Positions 16,371-26,482 are shown, numbered from the stretch's first letter. The stretch is DNA of 60,616 nucleotides from Bacteroidales bacterium (GCA_025355465.1 JANXZO010000056.1:1-60616); one strand, 5' to 3'. A program made the numbers and translations. Notes: generated from the letters alone by a model not told the origin.

Positions 16371-19300
16371 TTATTTTGCCCGCGAAACCTGGATAAAAGA
16401 GACTTCAATATCTCCCCCCTGCGGAATGAGGCTGATCCAGTTGTTGTCTTCGCGATACCATAAGTCCTGATCGCGTACCCCAACCAGTCGCTCATTGACC
16501 TTACCGTCAAGGCTCAGATTCCTGATCACAACGCCACCATTAGCCTGCTTATCCTTTCCATAACGCATCAGGATATTGAAGGGTTTATTCGATAAATTGC
16601 GTATTTTCAGGTAAACAAAATTATTCTTTCTCGAAGCCATATTTACAGGCTGGAAGGAGAATTGCCGCTCACTCCCGGCCGCGATGGTAACTGTTGAATT
16701 CAGCACATCGACAATGGCATTTTCGGAAATGGTGCGCCGGATCTTGGTGATCATCTCTTTCGGATAATTCTCCATCGGGAGCAGACTTATCGCCTCTAAA
16801 AACGCATCCACGGCTTTGTCGAATTCAAAGGTGTTAAAGAACCTGTCACCATCGGCAACTGCCTTATCGTACCGCGATTTGTTAGCCCGGTATAAGCTAT
16901 CGATTTTGCTATCAACAAGTGCGATCCGCTGCTTTGGATAAGTCTCTTCCGGGAATATCACCAGGGCTTGCCGGAACAGATCCTTTGCACGGCCCCAGTC
17001 CTTCTGTTGCAGCATTCCATCGCCATCCGCCACCAGATCATCGTAAGTCTGTTTCTTTCCTTTGAGTTCTGTAAGCGTACGGTTAATCTCAGCAATCTTA
17101 TCCCGGGGATAACTCAGGTCTGTCATAATAACACCCGCATTCTGGTACTCGGTGCGTGCCAGCTCATAACTTTTGGCAATGAGCAGCTGATCTGCTTTGG
17201 AAATAAGGGTGCGATATTCATCCTCCCTGGCCTTGATCTGAGCCAAAATGGCATCGATTTCTGCAACTTTATCCTTGGGATATTGTTCTGCAGGTTTCAC
17301 TTTCAAAGCGTTCTCAAATTCGAGACGTGCCTGGGGATAGGTTTTTGAAAGAAGCAGCTGATCCGCCTTGGCCAGGATCGTTTTAAACTGATCATCAACT
17401 AATTTCTGCCTGGCGATCGCACTAAGTGTCGTCGTAATCTCAGCCACCTTATCCTTTGGATATTGCTCTGCAGGTTTTATTTTACCGGCATCCAGAAATG
17501 CAGTTCTGGCCAGCTCATATGACTTTTCTTCAAGCAGTTTATCTGCATTTGCGATGCCTGTGGCATACCGTTCGTCGATTGCCTTTTTACGGTCCTTGTC
17601 AGCGATACCGGTTTCGGCCTCGACGATTTTCTGCCGGGGATACTGTTCTGCCGGCTTCATCACCGCTGCCTGCTGAAAGGCTGTCCGGGCCTCCGCAAAG
17701 CTGGCTGCCGCAAGTAACTTATCCCCAGCTGCGAGAACCTTCGTATATTCCTCATCAAAAGCCTTCTTCTTAGCAATGCCGGCAAGCACAGAATCTATTT
17801 CAACGACCTTAAGTTTGGGATAACGCTCATCAGGCTTAATTGATTCCGCATTCAGATATTCGTTCTTCGCCATTTCATATGTTCTCGCGGCAAACAGTTG
17901 ATCCGCCTTTCCGATGGAGGCCTTATAACTGTCATCAAACGCTTTTTTCCGAATGGCGATGTCGGATAAAATCGATTCTATCTCTGTAATTTTTTCTTTC
18001 GGATATTTCTCAGTGGGTTTTAGCACCTGCGCTCCGGCATATTCACTTCTGGCTTCAGTATAGGATTTCTGTGCAAAGAGTGCATCGGCTTTTGTAAGCA
18101 CGCCGGTATACTGATCATCCAACGATTTTTGTTTTGCAATTTCCGCCAATGCCTTGTCGGCATCTAAAATTCTATCCTTCGGGTACTGTTCGGCCGGTTT
18201 CAGCTTCAAAGCCTCACTAAATTGCAGCTTTGCCTCGGCGTATGATTTTGCGGAAAAAAGCAAGTCTCCCGCCGCTATTGCTTTCTTGTACTGATCATCC
18301 AGGGCCTGTACGCGGGAAAGCTCTGCCTGGATCCTCTCAATCTCCTCTATTTTTGATTTCGGATAGGATTCCGCAGGTTTTAAAACAACAGCTGCCTGAA
18401 ACGACAGTTTGGCCTCGTCCCAGGCCTTATCGGAAAATTGCTTGTCGGCCGTGGCCAACTTCGATGCGTATTGCTCATCCAGCGCCTTACGTGCAGCAAT
18501 TGAAGCAAGAGTGGCATCTATCTCCTTCATTTTATCCTTCGGATACTGTTCCCCTGGTTTTATGTTCCCGGCGTTGACATATTCCGCCCGGGCCTGTTCA
18601 AGCGATTGAGCTGCCAAAAGTTTATCAGCGGCTAAAACAGATGACTGGTATCGTGCATCGAGTGCATTTTGTTTGGCAATACCTTCTAAAATTGCAGCAA
18701 TTTCGGCCACTTTATCCTTAGGATACTGCTCAGCCGGTTTGATTCTGCCTGCATTTAAAAACGATTCCCGGGCAGCTTCATATTTTTTTTCCGTCAGGAA
18801 TTTATCGCCGTTATCAATGGCCCCTGTATACTGATCCTCCAGTGATTTTAGTTGAGCAATTTCTGCCAGGGCTGCCTCCACCTCCGCTATTTTATCCTTT
18901 GGGTACTTTTCTGCAGGCTTTAAGTTAAGGGCAATTCCATATTGGGCTTTCGCCTCAATGTACGACTTCTGCGCAAGAAGTTTATCCCCTGAAGCATTTG
19001 CGTTCAGATAATCCTCGTCCAGTGCCTTCTGACGCGCAACTTCCGCCAGGATCTTGTCTATCTCAGTAATTTTTGACGGTGGATATACCGCTGTTGGCTT
19101 TATTGCCATGGCCTGCTGGTAACCCTGTTTTGCCAGATCGAAGAGTTTTTCTGAAAACTGCTTATCTGCGGCCGCAATAGTCTGGCTATACTGGTCTTCC
19201 AGTGCCTTTTTAGCAGCAAGTTCACCCATTGACTGGTCGATCTTTGCGATCATCTCTCCGGGATATTTTTCATTTGGTTTGATACCCCCGGCGTTCACGT

Positions 19301-21491
19301 ACTCAGCGCGGGCCAGTTCAAGTGATTTCGCAGCAAAAAGTTTATCTGCTGACAGCACAGCTGCATTATAACGGTCGTCAAGTACTTTCCTGGCGGCGAG
19401 ACCATCCAGAATCGAGCTGATCTCTGCTACTTTGTCCTTCGGATATTGTTCAGCTGGTTTAAGTTCCCCCGCTCTTTGGTAGGCAACCCTGGCCGTTTCG
19501 TATTTCTTATCACTAAATAATTTGTCTCCGCTTGCGATAGAACCAGCATACTGATCATCGAGGGTTTTCAGTCGTTGAACGTCCGCAAGTACTTTATCTA
19601 TTTCGCCGACCTTTGATATAGGATAGGCTTCCGTTGGTTTGATCTTCAGGGCAGCCAGAAACTCTGTTTTGGCAGGTTCCCAGGAGGATAACATCATCAA
19701 ACTATCACCACGCCGCACCGCCTTGTCATAATTTGCCTGCAGTTTCCTGGATTGCTCCATATCCTGCATCAACCTGTCGATCTCGGCAATTTTCGATTTC
19801 GGATAGGTTTCTCCGGGTTTTAAGGCCAGTGCTTTTTTATAATCGGACTTTGCCGGCTCATACGATTTATCAGCAAGTTGCCGGTCGGCAGATGCAATCA
19901 GCGTTTTGTACTGTTCAGCACGGGTTTGACTTTGGGCGAGCTCATCGAGCATCAGTTTGATGGCTTCAATCTTCGACAGTGCATACTGATCGCCGGGCTT
20001 CAGGACAATGGCCTTGTTAAATTCGACTCTTGCAGCCTCAAAGGATTTGACAGTCAACAATTTATCAGCTTCTGCTATGGTGGCCTTATAATGATTTTCA
20101 ATGGCTTTCTGATCCGAAAGAGCCCGGTCAATCTCAAGTATCTTATCTTTTGGATATTGTTCAAGTGGTTTGAGATTGGTAGATTTCAGATATTCCGAAC
20201 GGGCAGGCTCGAATGATTTTCCGGCGAGAAGTTTATCAGCCATTGCAATGGCAGCAGCATACTGCTCATCCAGCGACCTGGCCATGGAAGCTTCCTGACC
20301 CGTAAGCATCTTTTCGGCTTTCGAAAGCATCTCTTTCGGATAGGATTCCTTAGGTTTTACCGAAATTGCATTCAGGTAATTTTCGCGGGCTTTCAAATAA
20401 TTTTTTCCGATATACAAACTGTCGGCAAGCGAAACATATTTCTCATACTCTTCTGTTGCAACCTGATTGCGTGCAAGAATCCCTTCAATTTCCCGGATCC
20501 TGGATTTGGGATAAGTCTCCTCCGGTTTGATCGTCAGCGCCTCCTGATACCCTTTTACGGATTCGGTATAGCGAGCCTGGTTGAAATTCTGATCTGCGAG
20601 GGATATTGCTAATTTGTAAGCATCATCTTTGGTTTTTTGTGCGGCAATTATCGTCGTGAGCTCATTTATCCGGTCTTGCGGATATTTCTCTGAAGGACGG
20701 ATCGCCAGCGCATTTTTATAATCGCTCAGGGCAGCAATAAAATTCTTTGCCGTGTAAAATTTATCAGCACTCGTAAGGTAGCGGGAATAGGCGGCACCTT
20801 TTACCTGGAGGTCGACCTGAATTTTAATGATCTCATTAATTTTATTTTTCGGATAGACCTCCCCGGGTAATATCTTCCCGGCATTTTCATACTCCAGCTT
20901 TGCCTTTTCGTAATCCTTCTCCTGAAATAGCTTGTCGGCACTCGCCACAGCAACATCATAAAGCGTGTTGGAAGCTTTCTGCGAACGCAGCAGGTTCATG
21001 GTTTTGGCAAGCTTCTCCTTCACCGCCGGGTCGTCAGGAGTGAGTCCGACAGCAAGCTGATAGGATGCTTTTGCATTGAGGTAATCCCTTGCGCCAAAAT
21101 AGGTATCGCCTGAAGTGACCGCCTTTTGGGCCTCTTCCGATTTTTGTTTTCCATCGGCGATCAGTCCTTTGATCTTGAGAATCCTGTCCTTGACCGATTG
21201 TTCCCGGGGCTTAATTTTTTGTGCCTTTTCAAGTTCACGCAAACAATTATCGTAATCCTTTGCGAGGAAATAAGTGTCGTAGGATTTAATAATGGAGGTG
21301 TATGCTGAATCTGATGAGGGTGGCTTAACCACTAGATTTGTATCGGGCGGCAACTTCACCTCCTGTACTGAACCTGGTTCAGATTGACCAAACGGCACCG
21401 GGAAATATCGGGAGACCAATCCCAGGGCTACGAGGGAACCAAATAAAGCGGTTGTAACAAGGAGGATTTTATAATTTTTGATGATCTTCAT
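16371..21491 (-). CDS. Giant membrane-anchored TPR-like tandem-repeat protein
   Basis: The protein has 1706 residues. A single hydrophobic segment (about 8-27, KILLVTTALFGSLVALGLV) could be an uncleaved anchor or signal. Residues about 65-1590 consist of about 26 units of close to 60 residues with the pattern A-(D/G)-K-L-x5-Y-x3-R-x-x-Y-x-x-A-x3-K-P-x-E-x-Y-P-K-x-K-I-x-E-I. This is helical and resembles TPR/sel1-type solenoids. The last about 110 residues (from about TVTIAAGSERQFSFQP) look like a separate beta-rich domain. No enzymatic motif is visible. It may be a long periplasmic or cytoplasmic scaffold, which is inference. It lies 81 bases after lolD on the same strand. Repeat units differ enough that the frame is clearly selected. 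Confidence 0.9.
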   Translation of the reverse strand: MKIIKNYKILLVTTALFGSLVALGLVSRYFPVPFGQSEPGSVQEVKLPPDTNLVVKPPSSDSAYTSIIKSYDTYFLAKDYDNCLRELEKAQKIKPREQSVKDRILKIKGLIADGKQKSEEAQKAVTSGDTYFGARDYLNAKASYQLAVGLTPDDPAVKEKLAKTMNLLRSQKASNTLYDVAVASADKLFQEKDYEKAKLEYENAGKILPGEVYPKNKINEIIKIQVDLQVKGAAYSRYLTSADKFYTAKNFIAALSDYKNALAIRPSEKYPQDRINELTTIIAAQKTKDDAYKLAISLADQNFNQARYTESVKGYQEALTIKPEETYPKSRIREIEGILARNQVATEEYEKYVSLADSLYIGKNYLKARENYLNAISVKPKESYPKEMLSKAEKMLTGQEASMARSLDEQYAAAIAMADKLLAGKSFEPARSEYLKSTNLKPLEQYPKDKILEIDRALSDQKAIENHYKATIAEADKLLTVKSFEAARVEFNKAIVLKPGDQYALSKIEAIKLMLDELAQSQTRAEQYKTLIASADRQLADKSYEPAKSDYKKALALKPGETYPKSKIAEIDRLMQDMEQSRKLQANYDKAVRRGDSLMMLSSWEPAKTEFLAALKIKPTEAYPISKVGEIDKVLADVQRLKTLDDQYAGSIASGDKLFSDKKYETARVAYQRAGELKPAEQYPKDKVAEISSILDGLAARKVLDDRYNAAVLSADKLFAAKSLELARAEYVNAGGIKPNEKYPGEMIAKIDQSMGELAAKKALEDQYSQTIAAADKQFSEKLFDLAKQGYQQAMAIKPTAVYPPSKITEIDKILAEVARQKALDEDYLNANASGDKLLAQKSYIEAKAQYGIALNLKPAEKYPKDKIAEVEAALAEIAQLKSLEDQYTGAIDNGDKFLTEKKYEAARESFLNAGRIKPAEQYPKDKVAEIAAILEGIAKQNALDARYQSSVLAADKLLAAQSLEQARAEYVNAGNIKPGEQYPKDKMKEIDATLASIAARKALDEQYASKLATADKQFSDKAWDEAKLSFQAAVVLKPAESYPKSKIEEIERIQAELSRVQALDDQYKKAIAAGDLLFSAKSYAEAKLQFSEALKLKPAEQYPKDRILDADKALAEIAKQKSLDDQYTGVLTKADALFAQKSYTEARSEYAGAQVLKPTEKYPKEKITEIESILSDIAIRKKAFDDSYKASIGKADQLFAARTYEMAKNEYLNAESIKPDERYPKLKVVEIDSVLAGIAKKKAFDEEYTKVLAAGDKLLAAASFAEARTAFQQAAVMKPAEQYPRQKIVEAETGIADKDRKKAIDERYATGIANADKLLEEKSYELARTAFLDAGKIKPAEQYPKDKVAEITTTLSAIARQKLVDDQFKTILAKADQLLLSKTYPQARLEFENALKVKPAEQYPKDKVAEIDAILAQIKAREDEYRTLISKADQLLIAKSYELARTEYQNAGVIMTDLSYPRDKIAEINRTLTELKGKKQTYDDLVADGDGMLQQKDWGRAKDLFRQALVIFPEETYPKQRIALVDSKIDSLYRANKSRYDKAVADGDRFFNTFEFDKAVDAFLEAISLLPMENYPKEMITKIRRTISENAIVDVLNSTVTIAAGSERQFSFQPVNMASRKNNFVYLKIRNLSNKPFNILMRYGKDKQANGGVVIRNLSLDGKVNERLVGVRDQDLWYREDNNWISLIPQGGDIEVSFIQVSRAK
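16800..21250. repeat. Tandem 180-bp repeats (about 25 units) inside the giant repeat gene
   Basis: The Y-P-K-x-K-I core recurs almost exactly every 180 bases; on the plus strand it falls near 17281, 17461, 17641, 17821, 18001, 18181 and so on to about 20000, with small length changes towards the 5' end of the gene. Units near 18290-19000 resemble those 720 bases further on (19000-19700) better than their direct neighbours, so a four-unit block appears to have been duplicated. Confidence 0.85.
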
Positions 21492-21572
21492 GCAAGGAGT
21501 ATCGTTCTTTTTCGATGGATTCGTTTCCTATATAACGGATCTTTGGATAAATAATTTTATCCGCCTACATCA

Positions 21573-22223
21573 TCATACTATCACTCCATCACGGATAGTA
21601 AGTTTTCGGTCGGCCATATCAGCCAGTTCAAGGTTATGCGTAACGATCACGTAAGTCTGGTTGAATGTATCGCGAAGCTGAAAGAAGAGTTTATGCAAAT
21701 CAACTGCTGATGCAGAATCCAGGTTTCCGGAAGGCTCATCAGCCAGCACAACGGAAGGTTCATTGACCAGTGCACGGGCCACAGCCACACGTTGCTGCTC
21801 TCCACCCGAAAGTTGGGAAGGTTTATGATCGGCCCGTTCACGCAAGTTCATGAAATCAAGCAACTCCATTGCTTTTGACATGGCCTCCTTTTTTCCGCTT
21901 TTGGCAATTAAAGCAGGGATGCAGATATTTTCCAAGGCAGTGAATTCAGGAAGAAGATGATGGAACTGGAAAACAAAGCCTATATTACGGTTGCGGAAAT
22001 CAGACAATTTACGTTCAGAAAGCTCTGAAACCCTTGTTCCGCCAATTTCAACCGTCCCGCCATCAGCCTTGTCGAGTGTTCCGAGAATATGCAACAATGT
22101 GGATTTACCGGCACCCGAAGACCCCACAATGGAGATGATCTCACCTTTACCAATCTCCAGACTGATCCCCTTGAGGACCTTCAGCGGACCATAATTTTTC
22201 TGTATCTCGTTTGCAATAATCAT
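21573..22223 (-). CDS. lolD: ABC transporter ATP-binding protein, LolD/MacB type
   Basis: A 216-residue ATPase with Walker [10 protein letters not shown] (33-41), Q-loop region [12 protein letters not shown], signature [15 protein letters not shown] and Walker [13 protein letters not shown]. The [15 protein letters not shown] stretch and its size fit the LolCDE lipoprotein-release or MacB-like group, which extracts lipoproteins or pumps substrates across the inner membrane. No permease gene is adjacent, so the partner must be elsewhere; the lolD name is by similarity. A TATCTTTG -7 element lies at 22241-22248, close to the start. The giant repeat gene follows 81 bases downstream and could share the transcript. 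Confidence 0.85.
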   Translation of the reverse strand: MIIANEIQKNYGPLKVLKGISLEIGKGEIISIVGSSGAGKSTLLHILGTLDKADGGTVEIGGTRVSELSERKLSDFRNRNIGFVFQFHHLLPEFTALENICIPALIAKSGKKEAMSKAMELLDFMNLRERADHKPSQLSGGEQQRVAVARALVNEPSVVLADEPSGNLDSASAVDLHKLFFQLRDTFNQTYVIVTHNLELADMADRKLTIRDGVIV

Positions 22224-22240
22224 AATATCAGCCTGACCGG

Positions 22241-22248
22241 CAAAGATA
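22241..22248 (-). promoter_or_regulatory. -7 element upstream of lolD
   Basis: The minus strand reads TATCTTTG, an exact TAnnTTTG match, 18 bases before the lolD ATG. No good TTG is found at the expected -33 distance. Confidence 0.45.
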
Positions 22249-22363
22249 ATAAAACTGTGCGAACTAAGACGAATCAGGGCTCGATGCTCACATTGTCAAA
22301 ACCCGTTTGATCGATGACAATCCGGAAAAAATAAAAAATATGGATATTATTCAGCCCGATTTA

Positions 22364-22393
22364 TTGCAAATCCGGCTCAAACTGTTAATTTTG
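22364..22393 (+). promoter_or_regulatory. Promoter of sucC
   Basis: TTG at 22364-22366, 19 bases, then TAATTTTG at 22386-22393: a complete Bacteroidetes consensus. It places the transcription start near 22400, about 19 bases before the sucC ATG. Confidence 0.75.
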
Positions 22394-22418
22394 ATCTTCG
22401 ATTTCAATAAACCGGCAT

Positions 22419-23609
22419 ATGAACCTACACGAATACCAGAGCAAGACCATTCTTAAGAAATTTGGGGTAGCAGTTCCAGAAGGTGTGCTTGCGCATACCG
22501 AGGAAGAGGCTGTAAAAGCTGCGGAATACCTGCAGGGTGCAACAGGCACCGATAAGTGGGTGATAAAAGCACAGGTTCATGCGGGTGGACGAGGAAAAGG
22601 CGGGGGCGTCAAAGTGGCCAAATCCATCGAAGAGGTACGTAAGATTTCAAGCGAAATCCTGGGAATGACGCTGGTAACCCCGCAAACCAGTGCGGAAGGA
22701 AAACTTGTACGAAAGATCTACGTGGAGCAGAACATCTTCTATTTTGGTCCTACCGAGCCAACGGAGATCTATATGAGTATCCTGCTGAACCGTCAAAAGG
22801 GTCATACCATATTAATGTATTCACCCCGCGGAGGCATGGATATCGAAGCAGTAGCTGCAGAAACCCCCGAGCTTATTTTCACGGAAGAGATTGACCCAAA
22901 AATCGGACTTCAGGCTTTCCAGGCACGTAAGGTGGCTTTCAATCTGGGCCTTAAGGATGAAGCTTTAAAAAATATGGTAAAATTCGTTACTGGGCTTTAC
23001 AAGGCATATGAAGGAAGCGATGCATCCCTTTTCGAGATTAACCCGGTATTTAAAACTTCTGATAATAAAATCCTGGCAGCAGATGCCAAGGTGGTAATTG
23101 ACAACAATGCACTCTACCGTCATCCGGAGATTGCTGCCATGAGAGACTATGATGAAGAGGACCCCATTGAAGTTGAAGCTACACGGCATGATCTGAATTA
23201 CGTTAAACTGACTGGTAATGTTGGCTGTATGGTAAATGGAGCCGGCCTGGCCATGGCCACCATGGATATTATTAAACTATCCGGCGGGTCCCCTGCAAAC
23301 TTTCTCGATGTGGGCGGTTCTGCCAATTCCAAAAGGGTTGAAGAGGGATTCCGGATTATTCTGAAGGACCCTGCTGTAAAAGCGATCCTTGTCAACATTT
23401 TCGGCGGAATCGTTCGTTGCGACCGAGTTGCCCAGGGAGTGGTTGATGCCTACAACAATATCAGTGAGATAAATATCCCCATCATTGTGAGGTTACAGGG
23501 CACGAATGCCGTTGAAGGAAAAAAACTGATTGATGAATCCGGGCTCAAAGTACATTCCGCAATAACACTGCAGGAGGCTGCATTGCTTGTTACTCAAGTG
23601 CTGAATTAA
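22419..23609 (+). CDS. sucC: Succinyl-CoA synthetase (ADP/GDP-forming) beta subunit
   Basis: The 396-residue protein begins MNLHEYQSK, the family's typical start, with an ATP-grasp domain (KAQVHAGGRGKGGGVK) and the C-terminal CoA-ligase domain carrying GGSANSKRVEEGF, VNIFGGIVRCD and VRLQGTNAVEGKKL. It forms the alpha-beta enzyme of the TCA cycle that makes ATP or GTP from succinyl-CoA. The usual partner gene sucD is not next to it, which is common in Bacteroidetes. It has its own promoter (22364-22393). Its 3' end overlaps the convergent glycosyltransferase gene by 20 bases. Confidence 0.96.
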   Translation: MNLHEYQSKTILKKFGVAVPEGVLAHTEEEAVKAAEYLQGATGTDKWVIKAQVHAGGRGKGGGVKVAKSIEEVRKISSEILGMTLVTPQTSAEGKLVRKIYVEQNIFYFGPTEPTEIYMSILLNRQKGHTILMYSPRGGMDIEAVAAETPELIFTEEIDPKIGLQAFQARKVAFNLGLKDEALKNMVKFVTGLYKAYEGSDASLFEINPVFKTSDNKILAADAKVVIDNNALYRHPEIAAMRDYDEEDPIEVEATRHDLNYVKLTGNVGCMVNGAGLAMATMDIIKLSGGSPANFLDVGGSANSKRVEEGFRIILKDPAVKAILVNIFGGIVRCDRVAQGVVDAYNNISEINIPIIVRLQGTNAVEGKKLIDESGLKVHSAITLQEAALLVTQVLN

Positions 23610-24861
23610 ACCTTGCTTCCATCTCCTTCGCAAAGAGAAATGTGCGTATCGCCTCAAGTTCTTCGGCGGAGGCGTATGCAAAACTAAATTTCTTCCAATT
23701 GATATTCAGCTCATTTACCTCCTTCGCGTCGTAATATTCAACCATCCATTCATACAGGCGCTGTTCATCGGATTTCAGATCCCTGGAATTTTCCGCTTTC
23801 AGATATTGAAGGATTCTTAATCCGTCAAGTTTTTCATGACAGGCCCGCATGAAATGATCCAGATCCGCATGGTTTTCCCGCAAAGGTTTCCATGGATCTT
23901 TTTCAGCAAAAAATTTTGCGAGAAAGCGGTTAACTTTTGTTTTCAGTGTTTTGAAATAGAAGACCGGAAACAACAACATAGTCTCCATGATCTCATTAAA
24001 GCTTTTCGCTGAATAGATCGGATAACTGGTCCAGTCTCCCGTGTCACCTTTGATCATGGCAGGGCCGGTTCCAAAGAAGACCCTGTCGGAAAAACGGGCT
24101 TCAGGATAAACATGTTCATCATTCCAGATCAGAACGGGTCCGTATTTCCTCAGTTTCTGAAGAAAATAAAAATCCTCTCCGCTAATTTTCGGACTCATCC
24201 CGCCGATGGTCTTGTATGCGCGCACAGTGCAGGCAAGGGCAGATCCCAGTGCTGAAAATGTGTACGGGCTGCCAATCCTGATCATATTCAGAAGATAATG
24301 GCGCATATAAATTTCGTACCTCAGGATGGCTCTGTAGGCAACCAGATCGTCTGGCTTACGATGAAAATAGGGTACCGCCATTGCCACAGCGTCGGGATTG
24401 CGGCTAAAGGCCGTGGCAACTGAAAGAAAGTAATTGGGACTGAATACTGTATCGGCATCGAGACTCAGGATTATATCTCCCGGAGCAGCTTCCCTGGCAA
24501 TTTTATCCATGATTGTTTTACGTGCCCAACCTACTCCATGACGTTTCGCTACCCAGCCTGCACCAGGAGATGAGCGGTCGATCACCTCAACCTGAAATTT
24601 ATTCCAGCCATGCAGCAACTGAAGCGTAGCAGCATTGCTTTGACATATTGAGGATTTTTGAGGATCACAGTGCCAGGCTTCTGGTTGATTTACACATACA
24701 ACCAGTTTGAATGACCGGTAGCCTTGAAGTGCAATACACTCAAGAAGCCGGGGAAGAAGTTCGGCTTCATCCATAGCCGGAACCGCCACGTAAATAAATG
24801 GGAGCGCTGACCCATCGTCAGGGCTATTTGTCAATTTTGAGCTTTTCAAATGTTGCATCAT
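23590..24861 (-). CDS. Family 2 glycosyltransferase
   Basis: A GT-A fold is indicated by YVAVPAMDEAELLPRLLE near the start, the sugar-nucleotide/metal motif SLDADTVF, and GEDFYFLQKL in the acceptor region. No obvious membrane-spanning region, so probably cytosolic or peripheral. The donor and acceptor are not predictable. The first ATG lies 38 bases inside the end of the upstream protease gene, so the two are probably cotranscribed, or a later start is used. No polysaccharide cluster surrounds it. Confidence 0.8.
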   Translation of the reverse strand: MMQHLKSSKLTNSPDDGSALPFIYVAVPAMDEAELLPRLLECIALQGYRSFKLVVCVNQPEAWHCDPQKSSICQSNAATLQLLHGWNKFQVEVIDRSSPGAGWVAKRHGVGWARKTIMDKIAREAAPGDIILSLDADTVFSPNYFLSVATAFSRNPDAVAMAVPYFHRKPDDLVAYRAILRYEIYMRHYLLNMIRIGSPYTFSALGSALACTVRAYKTIGGMSPKISGEDFYFLQKLRKYGPVLIWNDEHVYPEARFSDRVFFGTGPAMIKGDTGDWTSYPIYSAKSFNEIMETMLLFPVFYFKTLKTKVNRFLAKFFAEKDPWKPLRENHADLDHFMRACHEKLDGLRILQYLKAENSRDLKSDEQRLYEWMVEYYDAKEVNELNINWKKFSFAYASAEELEAIRTFLFAKEMEARFNSALE

Positions 24862-26482
24862 CCTGCACTACCTCAAGCGCTTTCAGAACTTCCTCATCGT
24901 ACTGGTTGATCACAGCATAGAGTTCGTTAAGATCCCACAGTTTCTGAGCAATAAATCCCTTCAACTGTGAGTTAATGAGGCCTTCTGAAGCGGCATAACC
25001 TTTCTCATCTTTCTTAACCCCTTCCTTCTCAGCGTATGCAAAGAAATCATCCATGAATGCACCGCTGGTCTGGAAATTTTTGTCAAAGCTAGCAAAGTCG
25101 GGATACTCTTTTTGCAGAGTTTTACGGTTTTTATCCACATAGTCGCCGATAAAACTGTTGATAACGTTTTTGCGCCTTAGATCCATGTAGTAATCAGAAA
25201 TGCGGGATGAGTCCCAGGGGATGAAAACGTCCGGCATAATGCCGCCGCCCCCGTAAACCACGCGTTTTTTCGAAGTGTAATATTTCAGCGAATCCGGGAA
25301 TTTAATGCTGTCGGGATGAATTAACTCGCCATGCTTCACCCGGTTGCTGAAATCATCATAGTATTTGTCAGCACCCTCAGTATAGGGCTTCTGAATGCAC
25401 TTCCCGGAAGGGTTATAATACCTGGCTGTGGTAAGCCGCATCTGCGAACTGTCTGGCAGCTGGAACGGACGCTGGACAAGGCCTTTGCCAAAAGAACGTC
25501 GCCCCAGGATGATTCCCCTGTCCCAGTCCTGTATCGCACCCGATACAATTTCGCTGGCCGAAGCTGAATTTTCATTGATCATCACCACCAGCTTACCCTT
25601 TTCGAACAGACCGTCCTTCAGGCTTGAATAAAAATCTTCACGGGGACTGCGCATCCCTTCAGTATAAACGATCAGCTTGCCAGGCGTCAGGAATTCGTCC
25701 GACAATTCTATAGCTGTCCCCATATAGCCCCCCGAATTGTTTCTCAGGTCGAGGATCATGCTGGTCATACCTTGCGCTTTCAGCTTAACCACCGCTTCTT
25801 TGAACTCCTGTATTGAGGTTTGTGCAAACTTGTTCAGGTTAACATATCCCACACCTGGTTTGATCATATAAGCCGCGTCGATGCTTGTGATAGGAATTTT
25901 ATCCCGGGTGATATTATAGTCGATAAGATCTTTCTTTCCTTTACGGAAAATAGCGACGCTCACTTTGGTTCCCGGCTTGCCGCGGAGGTGGTCGAGCACA
26001 AACTGGTTGGTTACTTTTTTGCCAATAACCAGCTCACCATTAATCTTAATAATCTTGTCGCCCGACATAATGCCGAGTTTATCGGAAGGGCCGCCCGGTA
26101 CCGCATGAACAACGGTGATGGTATCCTTAAGTATTTCAAACTGAATTCCCACTCCGCCGAAATTCCCCTCCAGCGGTTCGTTTGCCCGCTGCACATCCTT
26201 TTTGGAGATGTACATGGAGTGTGGATCAAGATCTTTCAACGTTTCTATGATCGCTTTCTCGACCAGTTTTCCCTCATTAATGGTATCAACGTATGCAAAT
26301 TTGATGATCTGCATGGCTGTATTATACTTCTTGATCCCGGCGTTGGGGTCCTGCTGCTGACTCTGGGCGCTGACATTTAATAACGTAACTACAAGGAGCA
26401 GGCTGAATATTAACTTATACATCATGAATCGCTTTATAATTAAAGGTTTGGAGCGCGCAAAGGTAGCTTTTTTCTGCGGCAT
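24824..26482 (-). CDS. C-terminal processing peptidase, S41 family (CtpA-like)
   Basis: The true start is probably the ATG at 26425 or 26422, which gives a clean signal peptide (MYKLIFSLLLVVTLLNVSAQS). The -7 element TACCTTTG at 26458-26465 lies inside the longer frame, which rules against the ATG at 26482. Then come a tail-specific protease N-domain, a PDZ domain (about 108-180, FGGVGIQFE to GKPGTKV) and the S41 core with LDLRNNSGG, ENSASASEIVSGA (catalytic Ser near 308) and RRSFGKGLVQ (general-base Lys 333). It degrades or trims periplasmic proteins from the C-terminus. Overlaps the following glycosyltransferase. Confidence 0.92.
   Translation of the reverse strand: MPQKKATFARSKPLIIKRFMMYKLIFSLLLVVTLLNVSAQSQQQDPNAGIKKYNTAMQIIKFAYVDTINEGKLVEKAIIETLKDLDPHSMYISKKDVQRANEPLEGNFGGVGIQFEILKDTITVVHAVPGGPSDKLGIMSGDKIIKINGELVIGKKVTNQFVLDHLRGKPGTKVSVAIFRKGKKDLIDYNITRDKIPITSIDAAYMIKPGVGYVNLNKFAQTSIQEFKEAVVKLKAQGMTSMILDLRNNSGGYMGTAIELSDEFLTPGKLIVYTEGMRSPREDFYSSLKDGLFEKGKLVVMINENSASASEIVSGAIQDWDRGIILGRRSFGKGLVQRPFQLPDSSQMRLTTARYYNPSGKCIQKPYTEGADKYYDDFSNRVKHGELIHPDSIKFPDSLKYYTSKKRVVYGGGGIMPDVFIPWDSSRISDYYMDLRRKNVINSFIGDYVDKNRKTLQKEYPDFASFDKNFQTSGAFMDDFFAYAEKEGVKKDEKGYAASEGLINSQLKGFIAQKLWDLNELYAVINQYDEEVLKALEVVQDDATFEKLKIDK
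26458..26465 (-). promoter_or_regulatory. -7 element of the S41 peptidase gene
   Basis: The minus strand reads TACCTTTG (TAnnTTTG). Transcription would begin near 26450, between the first ATG of the long frame and the ATG pair at 26422-26425, so it decides the start. No -33 TTG at the standard distance. Confidence 0.45.

Noticed and set aside
16800-21250. Regular 180-bp repeats considered as CRISPR or satellite
   Set aside because: The period is a coding unit of 60 residues in an open frame, with divergent sequences and no unique spacers.
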